NCBI GenBank assembly: GCA_964650285.1
Contig: CAZYSP010000020.1
Coordinates: forward strand, 1 to 9,557
Length of the DNA stretch: 9,557 bases
Source: JACPJP01 sp964650285
GTDB taxonomy: Archaea > Nanobdellota > Nanobdellia > Woesearchaeales > GW2011-AR4
Reading direction: 5' to 3'
Shown: one piece after another, positions 6,242-9,557 of the stretch
Position numbering within the stretch: position 1 is the first letter of the stretch
Layout of the letters: every line of letters begins with the position of its first letter
Position numbers and translations under genes: made by a program
The notes under the pieces: model-generated
What the model was told of the DNA's origin: nothing
Seen by the model: the letters and a program-made list of their open reading frames with translations, nothing else
The model's database searches: none

Positions 6242-7318
6242 TTATCTGGTTACCTTAAATTTTTTAATTTCCTCTGATAATTTTTGAGCAGTTTTGTTCT
6301 TTTCTAACTTTTCCCTTACAGGAGTTATTAATTTACTAAGATACTCAGCTACACTTTGTTTCAAGTCCATTGGATGTAGTTTTTTTTGTGAAAATTCTTT
6401 TTCTAACTCTCCATAAGAACTAAACTCCAGGTTCCCACCAAACTTTTCAGGCCTCTCTATTTTCATCGTTTTAAATTTTTCAAAAATAATGTATTTGCAG
6501 TACTCTAAAATAGGATTATTTTCCACAATACCTTCTGGACAATAAGCCTTTGCAACTTTTCTTTTTGTCTCGTTTTTAGTATCCGTCATAAATATCGCGC
6601 TGTCAGGATTACTTTTTGACATCTTCATCTCAATGGCCCTTTCCACCACATTTTCAGTTTTTGGTGGCTGACCTAGCCCCATCAACATATGATGACTTAT
6701 AACAACAGGCTTCCAAAACCCGAGTTTTGGTCCAATCTCTCTTGCCAATACATTAACTTTCCTTTGGTCCATACCAAGCTGGGTGATATCAGCATTAAGG
6801 TAGAAAATATCTGCGCATTGCATACACGGATAAAATACTTGAGAAGCTTGCAATGAATCATTTTCATTCCTTCCCATGATTTGTGAGCACCTAACAATTC
6901 TTTTTATAGTATTATTCCTAGCAACCTGCATAACTATTTTTAAATATTCTTGATCTTTCATCAATTCATTAGCCCAAACAAATTCAACGTTTTTTATGTC
7001 CATATCGCAGGCTTTCCACACTTCTATTAAGTATTTACCAACTTTTTGTATATGTTCTAAATTACCATCCATCTTGTTATTGGCCCAGGCATGCCAGTCT
7101 GCAACCAGCATCTTGAACTTGCAGCCTGCTTTGGTCATCTTATTGATGTTTATAGCTCTAAGCAGACCTTGCGCAATATGAATATTAGTCCCAGAAGGCT
7201 CAAAACCATCATAAGCAACAGGATTTCTCTTTGTTTCAAATAACTTCTTCAGTTCTTCTTCTGTTACTATTTCTTCTCCTACCTGTTTTATTAGCTCTAA
7301 TCGTTGTTTAATATTCAT
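6242..7318 (-). CDS. tyrS: Tyrosyl-tRNA synthetase (archaeal type)
   Basis: This class I aminoacyl-tRNA synthetase charges tRNA-Tyr with tyrosine in the cytoplasm. The 358-residue length fits archaeal and eukaryotic-type TyrRS. The HIGH-like signature is HIAQG at 46-50 after YDGFEPSGTN, and KMSKS is at 231-235 followed by NPDSAIFMTD. Tyrosine-pocket residues expected by comparison with the Methanocaldococcus enzyme are visible: Tyr35, Tyr162, Gln166, Asp169 (FYPCMQCADIFYL) and Gln184 (GMDQRKVNVLARE). The C-terminal part holds YCPEGIVENNPILEYCKYIIF, typical of the group. The start at 7318 follows a TATA-like box at leaderless distance and there is no Shine-Dalgarno motif. The gene is convergent with the M16 gene with no intervening base, and divergent from the Cas4-like gene across 107 bp. 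It is a housekeeping gene with nothing missing. Confidence 0.97.
   Translation of the reverse strand: MNIKQRLELIKQVGEEIVTEEELKKLFETKRNPVAYDGFEPSGTNIHIAQGLLRAININKMTKAGCKFKMLVADWHAWANNKMDGNLEHIQKVGKYLIEVWKACDMDIKNVEFVWANELMKDQEYLKIVMQVARNNTIKRIVRCSQIMGRNENDSLQASQVFYPCMQCADIFYLNADITQLGMDQRKVNVLAREIGPKLGFWKPVVISHHMLMGLGQPPKTENVVERAIEMKMSKSNPDSAIFMTDTKNETKRKVAKAYCPEGIVENNPILEYCKYIIFEKFKTMKIERPEKFGGNLEFSSYGELEKEFSQKKLHPMDLKQSVAEYLSKLITPVREKLEKNKTAQKLSEEIKKFKVTR
6260..6285 (+). terminator. T-rich stretch, possible M16 transcript terminator inside tyrS
   Basis: T6 at 6260-6265 and T5 at 6281-6285 lie 19-44 nt past the M16 stop codon, within the antisense of the tyrS 3' end. Archaeal RNA polymerase terminates at U-rich tracts without needing a hairpin. 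There is no other place for the M16 transcript to end without running into tyrS. Such tracts are common in this AT-rich DNA, so the call is weak. Confidence 0.3.
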
Positions 7319-7343
7319 GATATTGCTTGATTTGTTGATTAAT

Positions 7344-7351
7344 ATTTAAAT
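7344..7351 (-). promoter_or_regulatory. TATA-like box for tyrS
   Basis: ATTTAAAT, preceded on the minus strand by AGTAAAT, is centred 29.5 nt upstream of the ATG at 7318, which predicts a leaderless or nearly leaderless mRNA. The 107-bp spacer 7319-7425 also holds the Cas4-like gene's promoter. I see no tRNA, T-box or other RNA element in it. Confidence 0.5.
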
Positions 7352-7395
7352 ATTTACTATAAATTGTTTCTTGCACTGGACATTCACACATAAAC

Positions 7396-7403
7396 TATTT
7401 AAA
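7396..7403 (+). promoter_or_regulatory. TATA-like box for the Cas4-like nuclease gene
   Basis: TATTTAAA is centred 26.5 nt before the ATG at 7426, matching the leaderless geometry of neighbouring genes. No Shine-Dalgarno motif lies between the box and the ATG. Confidence 0.5.
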
Positions 7404-7425
7404 CCAATAATTATACTATTCTCGT

Positions 7426-8271
7426 ATGAAAATTTCTGTATCTATGTTAAGTAGTTATCTTTACTGCTCTAGAAAGCTATTTCTCCAAAAAGTCCTGGCT
7501 GTGGAAGAGCCTCCAAAAGAAAGTCTTGTTTTAGGCTCTTTAAGGCACGAAATTTATGATTTTATTAATCAAAGTGAGGAAAAGATAGTTTCATCAATAA
7601 AAGAAAAAATACAATATTCAGAATTAATATCTTTATACAAAAACTTCTATTCAAGAGCATTAAGGGAAAGAATAATCAAAAACAAGTCAAAAATAAAAGA
7701 AGTAAATCTAGACATGGTTGATGTTTTCAAAAGAACATGGCATTTAATCCTAAATGAGGCAGAGATAAGAGCCAAAAACATTTTTGACTTTATACAAAAA
7801 TACGATATTTATGGCTACGAATTGTGGGAAAAATTAACTCCAAAAATTATTTCCGAGCAAAGAGTAGAATCCAATGAGTTGCAATTAAGAGGGATAATAG
7901 ACAGAATAGAAGTATATGAGAAAAGTTATACTCCTGTTGAGCTTAAAACAGGAAAAATACCAAAAGATGGCGTGTGGCCAGGGCATAGAATCCAGATTAT
8001 AGCTTACGCAATGCTGCTGGAGGAAAAATTCAAAACACAAGTTAAGGAAGGTTTTATTAATTACCTTGATGCAAAAGAAACAAGGCAAATAGCAATCAAT
8101 CCTTTCATGAGAGAGGAAATCATAAATTTAATCAAAGATGTACAAGAATTATTAAAAGCTCAGCAGCCACCCAATTATTGTGAAAACAGGAATAAATGCA
8201 CTAATTGTGGTTTAAAAGAAACCTGCTATAATGAGGCAGAAGTCAGTACTTTATTGTCAGAAATACAATAA
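7426..8271 (+). CDS. Stand-alone Cas4-like PD-(D/E)XK nuclease with predicted Fe-S cluster
   Basis: This is a predicted single-strand DNA exonuclease or end-processing nuclease of the RecB/Cas4/Dna2 group. Nuclease residues are visible in order: His41 (GSLRHEIYD), Asp159 (RGIIDRIE), Glu172 and Lys174 (PVELKTGK), then the QxxxY motif Gln190/Tyr194 (HRIQIIAYAM). Cys14 (SSYLYCSRKLFL) with Cys258, Cys261 and Cys267 (CTNCGLKETC) form the usual N- and C-terminal set for a 4Fe-4S cluster; Cys252 is a fifth, nearby cysteine. At 281 residues it is longer than a typical Cas4 of about 170-200. The extra length is a charged, mostly helical insert of roughly 80 residues between His41 and Asp159. No cas1, cas2 or repeat array lies in the window, so a CRISPR role is not supported by context. 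A role in DNA repair or replication is more likely. The downstream gene starts 70 nt later with its own promoter. Confidence 0.85.
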   Translation: MKISVSMLSSYLYCSRKLFLQKVLAVEEPPKESLVLGSLRHEIYDFINQSEEKIVSSIKEKIQYSELISLYKNFYSRALRERIIKNKSKIKEVNLDMVDVFKRTWHLILNEAEIRAKNIFDFIQKYDIYGYELWEKLTPKIISEQRVESNELQLRGIIDRIEVYEKSYTPVELKTGKIPKDGVWPGHRIQIIAYAMLLEEKFKTQVKEGFINYLDAKETRQIAINPFMREEIINLIKDVQELLKAQQPPNYCENRNKCTNCGLKETCYNEAEVSTLLSEIQ

Positions 8272-8286
8272 ATCTTAATCAAAAAG

Positions 8287-8296
8287 TTTATATATA
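8287..8296 (+). promoter_or_regulatory. Strong TATA box for the PRC-barrel gene
   Basis: AAAAAG followed by TTTATATATA is a close match to an archaeal BRE plus TATA box, the best in the window. It lies about 50 nt before the ATG at 8342. Transcription is expected near 8318, leaving a leader of about 24 nt, unlike the leaderless neighbours. Confidence 0.6.
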
Positions 8297-8330
8297 ACTT
8301 AAGTTATTTTAATTAACAATAATCACTCGC

Positions 8331-8334
8331 GGGG
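8331..8334 (+). promoter_or_regulatory. GGGG ribosome-binding element of the PRC-barrel gene
   Basis: GGGG within CTCGCGGGGA sits 7 nt before the ATG at 8342. It could pair with the CCUCC of archaeal 16S rRNA using one G-U pair. It is a local GC-rich island in AT-rich DNA and falls inside the predicted leader. Confidence 0.4.
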
Positions 8335-8341
8335 AATTATT

Positions 8342-8605
8342 ATGGCAGAAGAAGACAAGAAAGTTTCAAAACAGCTTATAGGTAAAACAGTAGTGAGCAA
8401 AACCGGAAAAAGATTTGGTGAAGTGGGCGATTTGATATTTGAAACACGTTCTGGAGAGCTTATTCACTTAGTGCTGCACAATCCTACATCCTACACAGCA
8501 AAATTAGAGCTTGAAAAAGACAGTGAAGGCAAAATACTAATACCCTTTAGTGCTGTAATTGCTATGGGGGATTTCATGGTTATTGCAGAAGAAGACATAA
8601 TCTAA
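8342..8605 (+). CDS. PRC-barrel domain protein, CdpB-like candidate
   Basis: This 87-residue soluble protein consists almost wholly of one PRC-barrel domain. The N-terminal strand pair reads LIGKTVVSKTGKRFGEVGDL (12-31) with the usual glycines. The C-terminal strand block reads KILIPFSAVIAMGDFMVI (64-81), matching the IPF..V.A.GD pattern of short archaeal PRC-barrel proteins. In Haloferax such proteins (CdpB1 and CdpB2) act with SepF in FtsZ-based cell division; whether this one does so is inference from fold and size. No catalytic residues are expected, as the fold usually serves protein contact. The gene has its own strong TATA box and a short leader, which suggests high expression. rfcS starts 53 nt downstream behind a separate box. 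The N-terminus (AEEDKK) and C-terminus (AEEDII) are similar acidic tails. Confidence 0.85.
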   Translation: MAEEDKKVSKQLIGKTVVSKTGKRFGEVGDLIFETRSGELIHLVLHNPTSYTAKLELEKDSEGKILIPFSAVIAMGDFMVIAEEDII

Positions 8606-8628
8606 ATATTCTCGTAATTTCAATAATT

Positions 8629-8636
8629 ATTTAAAT
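8629..8636 (+). promoter_or_regulatory. TATA-like box for rfcS
   Basis: ATTTAAAT is centred 26.5 nt before the ATG at 8659, in the 53-nt spacer after the PRC-barrel gene. It predicts a leaderless rfcS transcript separate from, or in addition to, read-through from upstream. Confidence 0.5.
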
Positions 8637-8658
8637 TGTCATCCATTCTCAATTTCTT

Positions 8659-9557
8659 ATGGATAGCGCTATTTGGACGGAAAAATACAGGCCAAAAGAC
8701 TTCTCAGAAATAAAAGGTCAAAAGGAAATAGTAAGGAGAATAAAGGCATTTGTAGAGCTGCAAAACATACCACATATCCTATTTACGGGTCCTGCAGGTG
8801 TTGGAAAAACAACTTTAGCTCTGGTTATAGCAAAAAAGCTGTTCAAGGATTCATGGAACCAAAATTTTTTGGAACTAAATGCATCTGATGAACGTGGCAT
8901 TGATATAATAAGAAACAAAGTAAAAGATTTTGCCAGAACAAAAGCCATAGGTGATGTGCCATTTAAGATAATATACCTGGATGAATGTGACGCTTTAACA
9001 AGAGAAGCCCAGCAAGCCTTACGTAGAACAATGGAGAATTACACCAAAACATGCCGCTTTATACTGTCTGCAAACTATTCCTCAAAAATTATTGACCCTA
9101 TACAGAGCAGATGTGCAATGTTTAGGTTCAAGCCACTGGAAAAAAAGGAAATTTACGCTGTAATAGAAAAAATAGAGAAAGAAGAAAAGCTCAAAATTGA
9201 TGAAAAGGCAAAGCAATCCTTGTTTGACATAAGCGGTGGTGATGTTAGAAAAGTAGAGAACATATTGCAAAGCTCTGCAGCAATAAGCAACAATATAACA
9301 GAAGAAGTTATATATTCAATGGCTTCAGTTGCAAAACCAAAAGAAGTAGATGAAGTCTTAAAACTCGCGTTGCAAAATAAATTTATCGATGCAAGAAACA
9401 AATTAATGGACATAATGCTCAACTATGGCCTTTCTGGTGCAGATATAATAAAGCAGATACAGAAGGAAATCCTGAACTTAGATATAGACAACGAAAAGAA
9501 GATGATATTGATGGAAAAATGCGGAGAAATAGAATTCAGAATGACAGAAGGCTCTGA
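8659..9557 (+). CDS. rfcS: Replication factor C small subunit; C-terminal end cut by window edge
   Basis: This is the small subunit of the clamp loader that opens PCNA and places it on primed DNA during replication and repair. The visible 299 residues start at MDSAIWTEKYRPKDFSEIKG, the standard N-terminus with the WTEKYRP motif. Walker A is GPAGVGKT at 44-51 and Walker B is IIYLDECD at 104-111, with Cys where DEAD is usual. Sensor 1 is SANY at 137-140 and the SRC arginine-finger motif is at 150-152. GGDVRKVENIL follows in the lid domain, and a helical collar domain begins after about residue 220. Archaeal RfcS proteins are usually about 315-330 residues, so only a short C-terminal tail is missing. 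No intein interrupts the P-loop, a common intein site in this family. The start follows a TATA-like box at leaderless distance. The large subunit gene is not in view. Confidence 0.97.
   Translation, partial: MDSAIWTEKYRPKDFSEIKGQKEIVRRIKAFVELQNIPHILFTGPAGVGKTTLALVIAKKLFKDSWNQNFLELNASDERGIDIIRNKVKDFARTKAIGDVPFKIIYLDECDALTREAQQALRRTMENYTKTCRFILSANYSSKIIDPIQSRCAMFRFKPLEKKEIYAVIEKIEKEEKLKIDEKAKQSLFDISGGDVRKVENILQSSAAISNNITEEVIYSMASVAKPKEVDEVLKLALQNKFIDARNKLMDIMLNYGLSGADIIKQIQKEILNLDIDNEKKMILMEKCGEIEFRMTEGS

Noticed and set aside
7319..7425. tRNA or RNA switch upstream of tyrS
   Set aside because: The spacer is AT-rich, holds two promoters, and has no cloverleaf, CCA end or conserved stem. The mRNA is predicted to be leaderless, which leaves no room for a switch.
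7319..8341. CRISPR array or cas operon around the Cas4-like gene
   Set aside because: No direct repeats with regular spacers occur, and no cas1, cas2 or effector genes are next to it in the window.
8345..8597. 13-bp direct repeat GCAGAAGAAGACA at 8345-8357 and 8585-8597, at both ends of the PRC-barrel gene
   Set aside because: It encodes the similar acidic tails AEED at each end. It is short and purine-rich in AT-rich DNA, and is better explained by coding than by a mobile-element boundary.
7418..8617. TATTCTCGTA occurring at 7418-7427 and 8608-8617
   Set aside because: One copy overlaps the Cas4-like ATG and the other lies just after the PRC-barrel stop. Their positions relative to genes differ, so a shared operator is unlikely.
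8965..8992. DECD in place of DEAD in the RfcS Walker B motif
   Set aside because: The catalytic Asp and Glu are kept. The changed position tolerates small residues, so an effect on function is not expected.
8659..9557. Intein in rfcS
   Set aside because: The P-loop and the rest of the visible protein are continuous with normal spacing between motifs.

Overview
The window looks like a piece of an AT-rich archaeal chromosome with small, tightly packed genes. The archaeal call rests on a PAN-type proteasomal ATPase, an archaeal-type tyrosyl-tRNA synthetase, a replication factor C small subunit, a short PRC-barrel protein of the archaeal type, and TATA-like boxes at an archaeal distance from the start codons. 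The lysine- and asparagine-rich proteins, tiny spacers and many apparently leaderless genes would suit a DPANN lineage (for example the Woesearchaeota/Pacearchaeota group), but that placement is inference.

Left part (1-4987, minus strand): four genes read leftwards, in the order M24 Xaa-Pro-type peptidase, a large 589-residue M29-like aminopeptidase, a smaller M29-like aminopeptidase, and PAN, whose last codons run off the left edge. Spacers are 14, 1 and 44 nt. A divergent M16 zinc peptidase (5033-6241, plus) shares a 45-bp promoter region with the M24 gene. These five genes form a protein and peptide degradation island. A plausible job is to trim peptides released by the PAN-fed proteasome down to free amino acids.

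Middle (6242-7318, minus): tyrosyl-tRNA synthetase, convergent with the M16 gene with no base between the two stop codons.

Right part (7426-9557, plus): a stand-alone Cas4-like PD-(D/E)XK nuclease with an iron-sulfur cysteine set and no CRISPR context, a short PRC-barrel protein resembling the archaeal CdpB cell-division proteins, and rfcS, which runs off the right edge. This side concerns DNA processing, cell division and replication.

Regulation: seven of the nine genes have an A/T box (mostly TTTAAA) centred 26.5-29.5 nt upstream of the ATG, which predicts leaderless transcripts. The PRC-barrel gene is an exception, with a predicted leader of about 24 nt and a GGGG element. The small M29-like gene sits inside an operon behind a GGAG motif. 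I see no rRNA, tRNA, CRISPR array, insertion sequence or intein. I found no gene system that is clearly new. The most unusual items are the enlarged M29-like protein, the insert-bearing Cas4-like nuclease, the altered Walker A motif of PAN and the interlocked divergent promoter.
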